A stretch of DNA of 64,000 bases from JADCRZ01 sp041751095 (GCA_041751095.1 JBGSYC010000249.1:1-64000); one strand, 5' to 3'. Numbered from the stretch's first letter, positions 1 through 8,872 are shown. Numbers and translations are program-made. Notes: a model not told the origin generated them from the sequence alone.

Positions 1-132
1 GCCGATCCTACCTGTTGTGCATGGAGCGTGTCAAACTGTATCCCTATAGCAAATTATTGTTTAGCAGTCCTGGAAACGTCTTTCTGATGCAATGCTTCCT
101 GATTGAGCTCGGTCCGAATAGCGGAAAGTTCG

Positions 133-459
133 TTATAAATCGGCCTTTGTTTTAAAGCTTAGCTGAAATTTTGATTCATAGTTGTTATAGGCTACTCTAA
201 AAGGAAGCGAATAGAGCGGATTCTCACTTGCAGGTTTTTCATTCGGGTTGTTAGACCGTCTTCCGGCCGTTATGTATACTGGTTTATACGCTGAGATTAA
301 AAACACACCTCGCCTGGTAGCCGAATCAAGCTCCCATCGCTCACTCATTGTTTGATAATTACGCATGCCGCTAAATAAAGAATTTGATTGGGACCAGCTG
401 TATGCAACCGCTATGAGGCACGCAAAGAGGAGACAAACCATTTGCTTTATTAACACCAT
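133..459 (-). pseudogene. Truncated outer-membrane phospholipase A (PldA-like), N-terminal fragment
   Basis: The frame is 108 codons from the ATG at 459, chosen because it begins a signal peptide (residues 1 to about 23, ending SWSQ) and lies just below the preceding lipoprotein gene. The segment WELDSATRRGVFLI and the later YESKFQLSFKTK resemble the start of OMPLA, where the first barrel strand follows a KFQLS motif. The family is normally about 270-300 residues with a His-Ser-Asn active site in the barrel; the stop at 133-135 removes all of that. In 1-132 another minus frame is open down to a TAA at 54-56, ending in HQKDVSRTAKQ, but it does not look like the rest of the barrel. This is probably a relic cut by a rearrangement. 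The family call is by eye and moderately sure. Confidence 0.5.
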
Positions 460-518
460 TGTTTCTATTTTATACTGCCATTTAGTTCCATTTAAAGTTG
501 CATCCGATCCATCCCGCA

Positions 519-989
519 TTATTCGCCGGTCTTTTTTTGAGTCATAAATTTTGCCACAGCTATTTTTCCGTTCAATAATATTAAGCGGTTCTCGTTGAAA
601 GAATAGTTTCTGGCTTGTTCGAGGGCTCTCAACAATCGCGTCTCCATGTTGTTTCCATCCGGCTCGCACATCATTCTTGTAGTTGCTACGGGCGAAAATT
701 TAATTTGATTCGATCCGGATAATTCGAATTTTCCATTTAACCGGTTGCATCCTGTCGATCCTGCGACGGTATTTACCTGTCCAGCTGAAAACACGAGAAA
801 AGCCTGCTGCCCGGTAGATGTCGGCATGAGGGTCAAACCATCCAGTTCTATAGGTATCCAGCGCTTAGCATATAATTCCTGGCTGTTTTTGCGGGTTATA
901 GCTGACATGGAAGCATTTTTTGTTTGGTGACAGCCTGTACTTGCGAGAATTATCAGGGCTGCCATAAAAATCGATGATCTTGATAACAT
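519..989 (-). CDS. META-domain (HslJ-like) lipoprotein
   Basis: A 156-residue protein with a lipoprotein signal: hydrophobic residues 9-17 followed by the lipobox ASTGC, with the acylated Cys near residue 20. Residues about 40-150 form one META/HslJ domain, recognised by the conserved GSTGCNRLNGKFE turn, the following KFSPVATTRMMC segment and a C-terminal strand LILLNGKIAVAKF. The two Cys are typical of the family and could form a disulfide in the periplasm. HslJ in E. coli is linked to heat and novobiocin tolerance; the biochemical role is unknown. It sits in a minus-strand run with a second, double META lipoprotein upstream, so the locus holds three copies of this fold. Confidence 0.85.
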   Translation of the reverse strand: MLSRSSIFMAALIILASTGCHQTKNASMSAITRKNSQELYAKRWIPIELDGLTLMPTSTGQQAFLVFSAGQVNTVAGSTGCNRLNGKFELSGSNQIKFSPVATTRMMCEPDGNNMETRLLRALEQARNYSFNENRLILLNGKIAVAKFMTQKKTGE

Positions 990-1085
990 GATATGTGGTT
1001 ACAGATTTCGGAGAGTGGTATCTTCTCTTCGCTTAATTTAAATTGACCTTTGTACCAGGTACTGGGTGCTAAACCTTCGGAAATA

Positions 1086-1571
1086 TTATTCACATGGTAG
1101 TTTTATGAGTTCCATCTTTGCGTCGAACGTCAATTTAGCGTGATCAGTAAATATGGATTTGCCATTCCGCTGTGATATAGGTCCATATCCCTCAATCATG
1201 ACATTTTCTTTCCTTAAAAAAGCTATCTCCCGTACAGATGTAATACCTTCTGATTGAAAACTGTATAGAGCAAGAAGTGTATCTCCTTTCATTTCACCAA
1301 TGAACGTGCCATTATTACGGTCTTTTCCACTGCGATTGATAGACAGTCGGCCATTGACGGTACTATCGTTTTGTGTAAAGCTTAACTGTATAGTGTCTGT
1401 TGAAGTTCTTTGGGCATAACATTCCGGCCCCCGGGAATTCTTTGCAGTGGAAACCTCCCTGGTACCTGCTGAATCATTCCTGACCGACTGTTTTTCGTTT
1501 TCATTGCTGTCGTTGCACCCACAAAAGATCAACGCCACAGCCGAAAGGAAAAAAAAGAGCAAATGTTTCAT
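1086..1571 (-). CDS. Unknown exported lipoprotein
   Basis: A 161-residue protein starting MKHLLFFFLS, with a lipobox CGC near residue 19 and a Ser/Asn/Glu-rich linker after it (residues 20-48), as in surface or periplasmic lipoproteins. I do not recognise the globular part. It contains SFTQNDSTVNGRLSI and a GTFIGEMKGDTLLALY segment, a beta-rich pattern often seen in small Bacteroidota lipoproteins. It begins 19 bp after the stop of the double META lipoprotein, so the two are probably cotranscribed, and it shares an export route with its neighbours. No catalytic motif is visible. Confidence 0.75.
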   Translation of the reverse strand: MKHLLFFFLSAVALIFCGCNDSNENEKQSVRNDSAGTREVSTAKNSRGPECYAQRTSTDTIQLSFTQNDSTVNGRLSINRSGKDRNNGTFIGEMKGDTLLALYSFQSEGITSVREIAFLRKENVMIEGYGPISQRNGKSIFTDHAKLTFDAKMELIKLPCE

Positions 1572-1590
1572 ACTAAGAATTTTGGTTTAT

Positions 1591-2769
1591 TTAATCAGTT
1601 TTGCGGAAGAGCAGTTTGTCCTTGCCCGCGTATAAAGTCAGCATGCCACTATCAATCTCATATGAGAGCTCGTTGGGTGATAGCAGGGCATTATATCTTT
1701 TTTCAAAGCCATCATCTTCGCAGAACATCATCGTACCGGTCAGCCGGGGCATCGTCATGTAATGTCCCATCACTTCTACCCTCCCGCCAAAACCATTGCA
1801 GCCGGAATGACCTCTAACGTGTTGCTCTTGTAGATTGAACTCAAGCCGGGGTCTGTCCTTTAATCTTTTTGCATCAATGGCCACATCGTTAATGCTTACC
1901 AGCATCCAGACATCATTCAGGCGGTAATCGGCCAGGTACCGGCCGCAGCCCGAATACCGTTTGGTGTTATAGGTAATTTCCACTTTCTTGGGAAGCTTAT
2001 GTCCCGACATGTCGTTTATACATACCTGATCGTAAACAATTACGGTGAGATTACCTTTCTCCGTCACAGCATGGTAACTGCTGGCGGCCACATCCTGTAA
2101 CCTCACCGCAGGTACAGCAGGCGTATTGATCGAGTCACCGCTGACGATTCTAAATTTCATCCCCTTTTTACGATCGATCTGTAATGACCAGAATGGCTCG
2201 TTGCCACTTGCTAAAAAGTCAACTCCCTGCAAGAGCATATCATTTAAGTTGCGCAATTGCTCATCACTCATTTGATCGTCGTCAGCAGATACCGCACGAT
2301 TTTGAGCACGAAGTTTGGCGACCGTCCTGGTACCGTTCACAAACAGCAATTCGTCGTTTACCACGTAATAATTAGTGACTTGCTGTAGTGCTGAAGTGAT
2401 GGCTTTTTCCTGTGCATCTGTGTCAGCGCACATTTTTCTGGTCATTGCAAGTGGCGCAAATTTCATTGTATTATTAGCGCTAATTGAAACCGTGCCATTA
2501 AGACGGTTGCAGCCGGTAAAGCCAGTTACCCGGATAATCTGTCCCGGAGAGAAAGTCAGATGGGGTCCGTCAGTTCCTGCCTTAGATTGAACGGACACGC
2601 CGTCAGCTTCGGCAAATGCCCAAACGGAGGCAAACAGGCTTTCGCTTCCACCTGCCGGATACTTAGTAGGGCGCAAAGAATCTTTAATTGGTGCTTGTAC
2701 TGTTGCTGTATTGGTTTTGCAACCCGCAAAGTTGCCCAAGATTGCCACAAATAAGATAAGTTGACGCAC
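1591..2769 (-). CDS. Lipoprotein with two META domains around a COG3650-like domain
   Basis: A 392-residue lipoprotein (lipobox NFAGC, Cys near residue 17). Three parts are visible: a META/HslJ domain at about 45-155 (GFTGCNRLNGTVS, then APLAMTRKMC), a middle domain at about 180-280 (ASGNEPFWSLQI, VYDQVCINDMSG, YSGCGRYL) resembling the COG3650-type membrane protein often fused to META domains, and a second META domain at about 285-390 (GHSGCNGFGGRV, LTGTMMFCED). Each META copy keeps its paired Cys. It is the first gene of a minus-strand run of envelope lipoproteins. A role in envelope stress or inhibitor resistance is inferred only from HslJ. Confidence 0.85.
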   Translation of the reverse strand: MRQLILFVAILGNFAGCKTNTATVQAPIKDSLRPTKYPAGGSESLFASVWAFAEADGVSVQSKAGTDGPHLTFSPGQIIRVTGFTGCNRLNGTVSISANNTMKFAPLAMTRKMCADTDAQEKAITSALQQVTNYYVVNDELLFVNGTRTVAKLRAQNRAVSADDDQMSDEQLRNLNDMLLQGVDFLASGNEPFWSLQIDRKKGMKFRIVSGDSINTPAVPAVRLQDVAASSYHAVTEKGNLTVIVYDQVCINDMSGHKLPKKVEITYNTKRYSGCGRYLADYRLNDVWMLVSINDVAIDAKRLKDRPRLEFNLQEQHVRGHSGCNGFGGRVEVMGHYMTMPRLTGTMMFCEDDGFEKRYNALLSPNELSYEIDSGMLTLYAGKDKLLFRKTD

Positions 2770-3425
2770 AAAGCCAATTGATGGATGGTGACGAGCAGGT
2801 TATAAAAAATAACTTACAGAGGGTAGCAGGATAATACAAACAAAAGAAAAGTGGTTAAAAATTCCTTCAACAAATACTATACCATACCAATATTATACCG
2901 GGTTCGTCTCAAATCATTTGATCACAATGGCTGCGGCGATTATAACTCTTTAGGAAAAGCTAAAAAGCATAAGTTCATAAATGTTACAGACAGTTGCACT
3001 GATTGTTTAAGTTTTGCCCAGGCTTCACAAAGAAATGCTCAACTATATCCTTGCTGTCTCTGTACACCCGGAATTTGGGCATGCAGCTAACCATAACAGT
3101 TGGAGTGTTAATTATTTAATTTTTTGTAAAAGTAAAACTCTGAAGTTTAAATATAGAATAGAAATCACTAAATACCACGTTATAGTATATACTATGTTGT
3201 TTTAAGAAGGGCAATGTGTCTTATTATTAAAGAGCGTAAGTAAATAGTAAAGCTGTTTACTTGGCGAGATGGGTGATTGTACTCATTGGTTCTCTTTTTT
3301 TTAATTCCATTCCAAAATTTTTACCACATTACCGATGACGGTAAATCTTCTGGTATCTTACATCTTTTACAAGATCAAATATTCTATCATCATTTTTATA
3401 TTATTTTATCGTTAAAGCAAATCTG
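2770..3425. other. Gene-poor stretch, no supported gene
   Basis: AT-rich sequence between the META lipoprotein genes and the remains of a type I restriction locus. Only short frames without family resemblance occur. A small perfect inverted repeat, TTACCG-ATGA-CGGTAA, lies at 3329-3344 but has no T-tract and no obvious partner gene. Confidence 0.6.
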
Positions 3426-3580
3426 ATGGCTAAAACAAAGGAAGCTGTAGAAGAAGCACTTGAGAGGAAGCTTTGGATGATAAAATATATCTGAACACAA
3501 TTCAAATTCTTAGTTTAACTCAATTTAGAGATTTATTATTGCCTAAGTGGATAAGTGGAGTGAGGGTGCAGCTTTCATGA
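3426..3580 (+). pseudogene. hsdM start fused by deletion to hsdS tail (type I R-M remnant)
   Basis: Two pieces meet near 3470-3477. The ATG at 3426 opens MAKTKEAVEEALERKLW, which matches the N-terminal pattern of HsdM methyltransferases (a charged start, then LExxLWxAADKLR), but stops seven codons later. In the next frame, 3464-3580, the sequence reads ALDDKIYLNTIQ and then LTQFRDLLLPKWISG, the C-terminal signature of HsdS specificity subunits (LDDKIxLN and LRDxLLPKLxSG). The natural order hsdM-hsdS is therefore kept with nearly all of both genes deleted. The tail overlaps the start of the transposase gene by 4 bp (ATGA). Family recognition of the hsdS piece is firmer than that of the hsdM piece. 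Confidence 0.6.
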
Positions 3581-4314
3581 TTTCTAACATTTTAGTTTTG
3601 CAGAATACAAAAAAATATAATCCTCAAATTCATCACCGCAAGTCTATCTGGTTAAAAGGATATTATTATTCACAGGCCGGAGCTTATTTTATCACCATTT
3701 GTTGTCAGAATCGTGAATGCAGGTTTGGCAAGATTTGTAACGGGAAAATGGTATTGAATGATTTAGGCATCATTGCCCATAACCAATGGTTGAAATTAAC
3801 TGAACGGTTTACGAAAATTGAATTGGATGTATTTCAAATAATGCCCAATCACATGCATGGCATCATCGTTATAAACGATTCCCATGTAGGGGCAACCCTT
3901 GCGGTTGCCCCGGACGATGTGAATGATCTTGATTTGGTTGCAGGTGCAGGGCATGCGGTTGACGGTAAAAGGGCGGAGGCAAGCCACGCCCCTACGGTTG
4001 CTACGGTTGCCCCGGACGATGTGAATGATCTTGATTTGGTTGCAGGTGCAGGGCATGCGGTTGACGGTAAAAGGGCGGGGGCAAGCCCCGCCCCTACCAA
4101 GGAAACCATCGGGCTTATCGTAGGTGCGTATAAATCCCTGGTTGCAAACAAATGTTTGAATTTGTTCAAAATCAGAAATGAATCAATGGGCAAATTATGG
4201 CAACGCAATTATTACGAACATATCATTCGTAATGAAACATCGTATCAAACAATTTCTGATTACATTATTAATAACCCGGACAAATGGATTGATGATAAAT
4301 TTTTCATTGAATGA
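3577..4314 (+). CDS. REP-associated tyrosine transposase (RAYT, Y1/HUH superfamily)
   Basis: A 245-residue protein from the ATG at 3577; a GTG at 3547 is also possible but lies in the hsdS tail. RAYTs are single-copy relatives of IS200/IS605 transposases that nick single-stranded REP hairpins through a catalytic tyrosine. Visible motifs: YFITICCQNRE near the N-terminus, the metal-binding HUH motif MPNHMHG, the Tyr-helix context GAYKSLVANK, and the C-terminal signature WQRNYYEHIIRNE with YIINNPDKW. Between HUH and Tyr helix lies an unusual insert in which 34 residues (VAPDDVNDLDLV to VAT) are duplicated; the DNA behind it is REP-like hairpins. The gene overlaps both hsdS and hsdR remnants by 4 bp. 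The frame is intact, so the enzyme may still work. Confidence 0.85.
   Translation: MISNILVLQNTKKYNPQIHHRKSIWLKGYYYSQAGAYFITICCQNRECRFGKICNGKMVLNDLGIIAHNQWLKLTERFTKIELDVFQIMPNHMHGIIVINDSHVGATLAVAPDDVNDLDLVAGAGHAVDGKRAEASHAPTVATVAPDDVNDLDLVAGAGHAVDGKRAGASPAPTKETIGLIVGAYKSLVANKCLNLFKIRNESMGKLWQRNYYEHIIRNETSYQTISDYIINNPDKWIDDKFFIE
3889..4097. repeat. REP-like palindromes and 102-bp in-frame tandem duplication inside the RAYT gene
   Basis: Palindrome 1 is GGGGCAACC-cttgc-GGTTGCCCC (3889-3911), a perfect 9-bp stem. Palindrome 3 is GGGCGGGG-gcaag-CCCCGCCC (4073-4093), a perfect 8-bp stem, and an imperfect version lies at 3971-3991. The segment 3902-4003 is repeated from 4004 to about 4097 with a period of exactly 102 bp (34 codons), so the reading frame survives. 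The GC-rich stem with a short cttgc/gcaag loop is the usual shape of REP sequences recognised by RAYTs. Confidence 0.85.
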
Positions 4315-5265
4315 AACCCCTCACCGAAAGCAATATCGAGTCCTTCGCCCTTAAACGTCTGCAATCCATAGGCTGGCAGCATGTTCATGGATTAGCTATT
4401 GCTCCGGGTGCGGAACAAGCTCAAAGAGAAAGCTTTGATCAGATCATCTTAACGGAAAGACTACGCAAAGCGGTAGCCGTACTTAATCCGGATATTCTTA
4501 AAAAAAACCTACGAACAGATACAAACCTACAAGGCCACCATACCCGGCCTCTTTACGTACAATGCCATTTGCGTTATTTCAGACGGGCACGAGTGCCGGG
4601 CAGGCAGCCTGTCTGCCGGCTTCAGCAGGTACATGGCCTGGAAAACAGCAGATGGCATTAAAGACGCTTCCCGGTTTAAACCGCAGTTGGAAGTGTTGCT
4701 CTCCGGCATGTTAAACCCTGCCACATTCCTTGACCTGGTACGCAACTTCATCGTATTCGAGAAAACAAAAGAGAAGATATCAAAACCGGTATTACACAAA
4801 TTTTCACGGAAAAAACTTGCCGCCGATCATCAATACTACGCCGTGAATAAAGCGGTAGAAAGCACCATAAAAGCGGCAGCACATGACGGAACAAAAAAAG
4901 GCGGTGTGGTATGGCACACACAGGGTTCGGGCAAAAGTTTAAGTATGGTTTTCTACGCGGGCAAGCTGGTTACATCTGCCGCCATGCAAAACCCTACCCT
5001 TGTCGTACTAACGGACAGGAACGACCTTTACGACCAGTTATTTGAAACGTTTGCCGCATGGGAAATAGCCGAAAAGATAAGATCGAATGCAACGATAGAC
5101 TGGACTATAAGAGAAAGTGCGAGGGCTAAACTTATGGTATTGGTACGGAGAACATTATCTAAATATGGTTATCCCCCAGACAAACAACCAAAGGCCATTG
5201 ATACGGTTCTAAAACAGGCGGAGTTGATGGCAGATTATTGGGTATCATCCTCCTTTGGTCTTTGA
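4311..5265 (+). pseudogene. Type I restriction enzyme HsdR, degraded
   Basis: Three HsdR pieces remain. The N-terminus (MKPLTESNIESFALKRLQ, then IAPGAEQAQRESF and AVLNPDI) is in one frame up to an A-run at about 4499-4507. A second frame continues with TYKATIPGLFTYNAICVISDG, but about 110 residues carrying the nuclease region that normally separate these blocks are missing. The Walker A block WHTQGSGKSLSM and VVLTDRNDLYDQLFETF follow. At about 5057 the sequence jumps to the extreme C-terminus (NATIDWTIRESARAKL, KYGYPPDKQPKAIDTV), so all later helicase motifs, including the DEAD/H box, are gone. Intact HsdR is about 900-1,100 residues. Its ATG overlaps the RAYT stop, so the RAYT probably sat inside the original operon. 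Confidence 0.85.
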
Positions 5266-5540
5266 TAACACTATATACTATCGTTTTTTAATCAAAGCTT
5301 CGCGATGGTTTACTGCAAAAAGATATGAAAATAGGATTGGGTATAGGTATTTGCCATAACATCATATCACGGTGCGCTGCACCTTTAATATAACAGAGGG
5401 CTATTCAGCAAATACAATGGTGGCGGTTCTTTCCGAAAAAATTTACCACCCCGCACATTCACTGTTGCCCATTATCACACTAAATTTACACAGAGATAAT
5501 TGATGTGTAACGCAAAAATCATCGAAAGCAGAAATCGAAA

Positions 5541-6155
5541 ATGTTTACCCAGATAAAGGCATACTACAAAAGTTTAGTTCCGGGCTTGCAGGAAGAAGGT
5601 TGGAACAAGCTACAGGAAAGGTTTACTATTCAGCAACTGAAGAAAGGTGAGCTGCTTGTCCGAAATGGTGAAATATGCCGGCAGGTAAGTTTTATCAACA
5701 AAGGATTGGTGAGGTTGTTTTACCTGGTGGATGGCAAAGAGATTTCCACCGGATTTGTTGCCGAAAATGAATATGTGTCGGAATATGAAAGCTTTCTTAC
5801 AACCCAGCCATCATCAGGCAATATTGATGCGCTGGAGGATTGTGAACTGGTAAATCTGTCGTACAATGACATGCAGGCAATGTATCAGTTAAACCCGGTA
5901 TTTGAAATATTTGGAAGAAAGATAGCAGAGATTTTGTTCATTATGATTTCCTCTCAAACCACGCGGCTCCTGACAATGACGCCGGAAGAGCGTTACCAGT
6001 CGGTAATACAAAACCATCCCTTTATCATTCAACGGGTGCCGCAGTATATGATTGCTTCTTTTATCGGCATTACGCCGGAACATTTAAGCCGGTTGAAAAA
6101 AAGAGGATACCTAAGGCCCTTTGAACCGCAAACATATAAGACTCACAGACGCTGA
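5541..6155 (+). CDS. Crp/Fnr-family transcriptional regulator
   Basis: A 204-residue regulator. Residues about 25-115 form a cyclic-nucleotide-binding-type beta barrel (KKGELLVRNGEICRQVSFINKGLVRLFY), a long helix follows (FEIFGRKIAEILF), and the C-terminal helix-turn-helix is VPQYMIASFIGITPEHLSRLKKR at about 170-192. The ligand is unknown; the four-Cys cluster of E. coli FNR is absent (only two scattered Cys). Such regulators in Bacteroidota often respond to redox, NO or other stress. The next gene downstream on the same strand is a TonB receptor, and an FNR-consensus palindrome lies between them, which makes that receptor a candidate target. Confidence 0.85.
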   Translation: MFTQIKAYYKSLVPGLQEEGWNKLQERFTIQQLKKGELLVRNGEICRQVSFINKGLVRLFYLVDGKEISTGFVAENEYVSEYESFLTTQPSSGNIDALEDCELVNLSYNDMQAMYQLNPVFEIFGRKIAEILFIMISSQTTRLLTMTPEERYQSVIQNHPFIIQRVPQYMIASFIGITPEHLSRLKKRGYLRPFEPQTYKTHRR

Positions 6156-6307
6156 GTTTTAATGAGCTTTGTGCAACTATGTCCTTCGGGTCTGAGTTCC
6201 AATTGGCGGAACAAGTGTAGCTTCGATACAAGGGTGCAGCGCAAACGCGGCTTCATTGTAGTAATTACGTCGGTTCAACAAATTGAGCTTACATTCTTAC
6301 GCCCCTC

Positions 6308-6323
6308 ATTGATAAATATCAAT
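6308..6323. promoter_or_regulatory. FNR/Crp-like palindromic operator candidate
   Basis: ATTGATA-AA-TATCAAT is a perfect 7-bp inverted repeat; its core TTGAT-N4-ATCAA equals the FNR consensus. A half-site, TATCAAT, recurs at 6354-6360. Both are 50-100 bp ahead of the TonB receptor start and follow a Crp/Fnr-family gene. A loose -7 box, AACATTTG, lies at 6382-6389. Binding by the adjacent regulator is inferred. Confidence 0.55.
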
Positions 6324-6409
6324 AAAATTTACCGTCCCTGAAATCTTAACAAATATCAATGAAAATGAATGAATTTGAGTGAACATTTGCGATACAAAAT
6401 ATTGCAATA

Positions 6410-8791
6410 ATGAAATTGTTTATTCTCCCGGTTGTGCTGTTATCAGCCATCTTTACGTTTGCGCAAAACCTCTCTCAAACGGTGAAAGGAACCATAACCG
6501 ACAAAATCAGTGAAAAGCCACTGGCTGGCGCATCGGTAAGCGTTGAAGGCGGTTCGCTTTCTTCCACCACAGATGCTAATGGTATTTTTGTTTTGAAAGA
6601 TGTACCGGTGGGGCGCATCAAAATCAACATCTCATTTGTTGGTTATCAGGCCACATCTCTGCCCGAAATCCTGGTAACTGCGGGTAAAGAAGTAGTGCTG
6701 GACATTGCTATGGAGCAAAACGTTTCTTCGCTTGATGAAGTTGTGGTAAGAGGCAGTAAAACCAAAAAAGGAAATGTAAGCAATGAATTTGCAGGCAGTA
6801 GTGCCAGGAGCTTTAACATCGAAGAGGTGACGCGCTATGCCGGCGGACGAAACGACCCGAGTAAACTCGTTAGCAATTTTGCCGGCGTTATATCCAACAA
6901 CGACAGCCGCAACGATATTGTGGTCAGGGGCAATTCGCCTGCCGGTGTGCTTTGGCGTATTGAAGGGCTGCCATCGCCAAGCCCGAACCATTATGCTACA
7001 CTGGGGACAACAGGTGGTCCCATATCCGCATTAAATACCAACGCACTTAAAACATCTGATTTTTATACAGGCGCTTTTCCTGCCGAGTATGGCAATGCAA
7101 CTGCGGCTGTCTTCGACATCAACTTCAGAACAGGCAATACTGGTAAGCACGAACGAACACTTCAGCTCAATTTGTTCAGTGGCTTTGAAGCCATGCTTGA
7201 AGGGCCTTTGAGCAAAAATAAGAATGGCGCTTCGTACCTTGTTGGCTATCGTTATTCATTTGCACAGATCGGACAGTCATTGGGGTTGGATGTTGGGACA
7301 GATGCGGTTCCCAAATACCAGGACTGGGTGTATAACATCCAGTTTGGGAAATCAAAAGCCGGCAGGCTTTCACTCTTTGGTATGGGCGGCAAAAGCAGCA
7401 TTGATTTTATTGGTAAAGACATCGACACCACCGACTTCTACAGCCGCAAAGACCAGGATGTATACACCAATACTCACTTATATCTTTTTGGCGCCAAACA
7501 TACAATCGACGTCGGGAGAAAGTCTTACGTCCGCACCGTAGTTTCATACAGCAATAACAGCAGTGCGTTCGATGTATTTCAGTATCCGCTGCCGCTGCCT
7601 CCCTATGATAACCGGTGGTTGGTAACTGATGTAAACGATAAACAAAATGTGCTGCGTTTTTCTACTTTTATCAATACTAAAAATTCTGCAAAGTTTTCGT
7701 GGCGGGCAGGATTGACGGGTGAAAATTTTGGGTTAAAAACCACGGTAAGTGACAGGGAAGGGAAACCTGAAAACGCGGCATTTGATTTAATGAGAAACTT
7801 TGATGATAACTTTATGTTATGGCAGTACTTCGGACAGTTCCGCTACAAACCAACGGATAAGTTTACGGTAACAGCCGGCCTGCATGGCATGAGTTTCACC
7901 TTTAACTCTACCGGCATCGTTGAGCCGAGGGCATCAGTAGGGTACCAGCTAAACACCAATAATACCATAACCGTGAGTTATGGCTTACACGGGCAATTAC
8001 AGCCATTTCCGGTTTATTTGTATCAGGCACAAAATGGCAACAGTACCGATCGCTCCAACCGCAATCTTGATTTCAGCAAGGCACATCATTTTGTTATTGG
8101 CTATGAAAATCGTTTTGCTGCCGATTGGAGAATAAAAGTGGAAGCCTATTACCAGGACTTATTTGACATACCAGTAGAAAAAAACCCAGGCGGTTTCAGT
8201 ATGCTGAATGCGGGCAATGATTTTACCTTTCCTGAAAAGGCCGGCTTGGTAAATAAAGGGACAGGAAGCAATACAGGTATTGAGTTAACCGTGGAAAAGT
8301 TCCTGAGCAATGGTTATTACCTGTTAGCAACCGGGTCCATATTTGACAGTAAATACAAAGGAAGCGATGGTATAGAACGCAACAGTATTTACAACAACGG
8401 CTATGCCGGTAATATCCTGACCGGACGTGAGTGGAAGATAGGGAAAACAAAACGAAATGCATTTACTTTAGACCTTCGGATGTCCACCATTGGGGGCAAA
8501 TATGTAACACCCGTTAACCTGCCTGCTTCCATTGCAGCAGGCAAAGAAATACTGGACGAAACAAAATATAACAGCGAACAGCTCAACAGCTATTTCCGCC
8601 TTGATACCAAATTCGGTTTCCGGCTGAATAGCAGGAAAAAGAAAATAAGCCAAACCTTTTACCTCGACTTACAAAATGTAACCAACCGGGAAAATATATT
8701 TCTGCGCCGTTACAACCCTTTGTATGGAACTACGGGTAAAGTGAACCAGGTAGGTTTCTTCCCGGACATTTTGTACAGGGTGCAGTTTTAA
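6410..8791 (+). CDS. TonB-dependent outer-membrane receptor with carboxypeptidase-regulatory-like domain
   Basis: A 793-residue outer-membrane protein. Residues 1-19 are a signal peptide ending TFAQ; 24-105 form a carboxypeptidase D regulatory-like domain (VKGTITDKISEKPLAGASVSV); the linker LDEVVVRGS is typical of Bacteroidota receptors; the plug follows (about 125-235, with DIVVRGNSPAGVLWRIEG), then a beta barrel ending in an aromatic residue (DILYRVQF). The plug lacks the usual LIDGVP wording and has WRIEGLPSPSPNH instead, as in receptors of unknown substrate. No SusD partner lies next to it, so polysaccharide uptake is unlikely; a small ligand such as a metal chelate is possible. Expression may be controlled by the upstream Crp/Fnr protein. 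Confidence 0.85.
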   Translation: MKLFILPVVLLSAIFTFAQNLSQTVKGTITDKISEKPLAGASVSVEGGSLSSTTDANGIFVLKDVPVGRIKINISFVGYQATSLPEILVTAGKEVVLDIAMEQNVSSLDEVVVRGSKTKKGNVSNEFAGSSARSFNIEEVTRYAGGRNDPSKLVSNFAGVISNNDSRNDIVVRGNSPAGVLWRIEGLPSPSPNHYATLGTTGGPISALNTNALKTSDFYTGAFPAEYGNATAAVFDINFRTGNTGKHERTLQLNLFSGFEAMLEGPLSKNKNGASYLVGYRYSFAQIGQSLGLDVGTDAVPKYQDWVYNIQFGKSKAGRLSLFGMGGKSSIDFIGKDIDTTDFYSRKDQDVYTNTHLYLFGAKHTIDVGRKSYVRTVVSYSNNSSAFDVFQYPLPLPPYDNRWLVTDVNDKQNVLRFSTFINTKNSAKFSWRAGLTGENFGLKTTVSDREGKPENAAFDLMRNFDDNFMLWQYFGQFRYKPTDKFTVTAGLHGMSFTFNSTGIVEPRASVGYQLNTNNTITVSYGLHGQLQPFPVYLYQAQNGNSTDRSNRNLDFSKAHHFVIGYENRFAADWRIKVEAYYQDLFDIPVEKNPGGFSMLNAGNDFTFPEKAGLVNKGTGSNTGIELTVEKFLSNGYYLLATGSIFDSKYKGSDGIERNSIYNNGYAGNILTGREWKIGKTKRNAFTLDLRMSTIGGKYVTPVNLPASIAAGKEILDETKYNSEQLNSYFRLDTKFGFRLNSRKKKISQTFYLDLQNVTNRENIFLRRYNPLYGTTGKVNQVGFFPDILYRVQF

Positions 8792-8872
8792 AGTGATCGT
8801 GCTGCCGGAGGAAAGGTTCATAAACGTTTTAAGAGCTGATGAAAATATATTTATTTTGGAAAGCATTTATTT

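Noticed and set aside
3329..3344. TTACCG-ATGA-CGGTAA inverted repeat
   Set aside because: Short, isolated, no T-tract and no adjacent intact gene.
3796..4208. Minus-strand frames over the RAYT repeat region with apparent internal repeats
   Set aside because: The repeat in the protein is only the mirror of the 102-bp DNA duplication in the RAYT gene.
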